From positions 1 through 39,151 of the forward strand of contig CAKPMH010000010.1 in assembly GCA_934167935.1 (NCBI GenBank): a stretch of 39,151 nucleotides of DNA, in the 5' to 3' direction. A program made the position numbers and the translations under genes. The notes beneath the pieces are model-generated. The model was not told the DNA's origin. It made no database searches and saw only the letters and a program-made list of their open reading frames with translations. Positions 38,982 through 39,151 of the stretch are shown here, piece by piece. Within the stretch, counting starts at the first letter, position 1; every line of letters begins with the position of its first letter. This DNA is from an uncultured Bacilli bacterium (GTDB lineage Bacteria; Bacillota_I; Bacilli_A; RF39; UBA660).

Positions 38982-39054
38982 AAAATACAAAAAAATTAAA
39001 AATATATAAATTTAGTATTTTTGATAAAAATTTAATAGATAAATAGGTAATAAT

Positions 39055-39084
39055 ATAACAGATAAAAAAAATCTGTTATTTTTA
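39055..39084 (+). terminator. Terminator after mraY
   Basis: ATAACAGAT (39055-39063) with ATCTGTTAT (39071-39079), A-rich seven-base loop, T tract. Confidence 0.85.
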
Positions 39085-39110
39085 ATTGTAAAAAAGGAAA
39101 AAAGTGTGAT

Positions 39111-39139
39111 TTGTAATAATGTTTTGAGTATGATATTAT
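39111..39139 (+). promoter_or_regulatory. Promoter of the next gene (outside window)
   Basis: TTGTAA (39111-39116), 17-base spacer, TATTAT (39134-39139) with TGA before it; AAAGGA (39146-39151) may be its ribosome site. Confidence 0.5.
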
Positions 39140-39151
39140 GCCCTTAAAGGA

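Noticed and set aside
2..39151. Mycoplasma-type code (UGA as Trp)
   Set aside because: TGA ends ftsX and yabP at family-consistent positions and Trp is TGG in conserved motifs.
2..39151. CRISPR array or phage
   Set aside because: No spaced short repeats, integrase, capsid or terminase genes were seen on either strand.

Overview
This window is very AT-rich chromosomal DNA (by eye about a quarter G+C) with Leu and Lys codons heavily biased to TTA and AAA. The genes suggest an uncultured member of the Bacillota, class Bacilli, close to the RF39/Erysipelotrichales-type gut lineages. It has Bacillus-style sporulation genes (yabG, veg, spoVG, yabP, yabQ, gerQ, cse60), cell-wall synthesis genes (murE, murF, ddl, mraY), and the parC-yneF pair seen in Bacilli and Mollicutes. 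UGA is a stop (it ends ftsX and yabP) and Trp is UGG, so the code is standard and not mycoplasmal. The placement is inference from gene content.

Layout. 1-5118: end of ftsE, ftsX, a MATE-like transporter, then a Bacillus-like run yabG-veg-spoVG-yabP-yabQ-divIC. 5117-6457: lemA and gerQ on the minus strand, with cse60 divergent behind two tandem Spo0A boxes. 6458-9607: a small unknown gene and a four-gene membrane/SH3 operon. 9736-12503: parC-yneF. 12543-15365: a class B-like sortase with a large extra N-terminal region, divergent from a secreted protein carrying an NPKTG sorting signal. 15473-19004: hydrolase-murF-ddl. 19097-21846: coiled-coil protein, gmk, lspA, rluD-type synthase. 21836-23499: tspO and a rhomboid protease. 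23573-26499: a three-gene surface-glycosylation set. 26584-27175: HD protein and tRNA-Arg(CCT). 27278-33013: a lipoprotein, a lone ketopantoate-reductase C-terminal domain, a radical SAM enzyme, a DUF1003 protein, a protein with RpoA-CTD-like folds, a ZIP transporter, a lone MazF/PemK-like protein and two unknown genes. 33029-39151: murE, an inserted ABC exporter cassette, and mraY.

The most striking structure is at murE-mraY. A three-gene ABC-2 exporter (34959-37540) sits between two direct copies of the murE 3' end (34243-34379 and 37654-37790; 135 of 137 bases match). The downstream copy keeps the native murE terminator and the upstream copy has lost its 3' arm. This is the footprint of a cassette that integrated at the murE 3' end and rebuilt the reading frame. 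No integrase is visible.

Other points of interest are veg starting at AUU; tandem consensus 0A boxes between gerQ and cse60; and a recurrent promoter-to-start module (-10, six bases, GGTGAT, three bases, ATG) that predicts mRNAs beginning essentially at their Shine-Dalgarno sequence. Many terminators overlap stop codons and the next promoter, so the genome is tightly packed.
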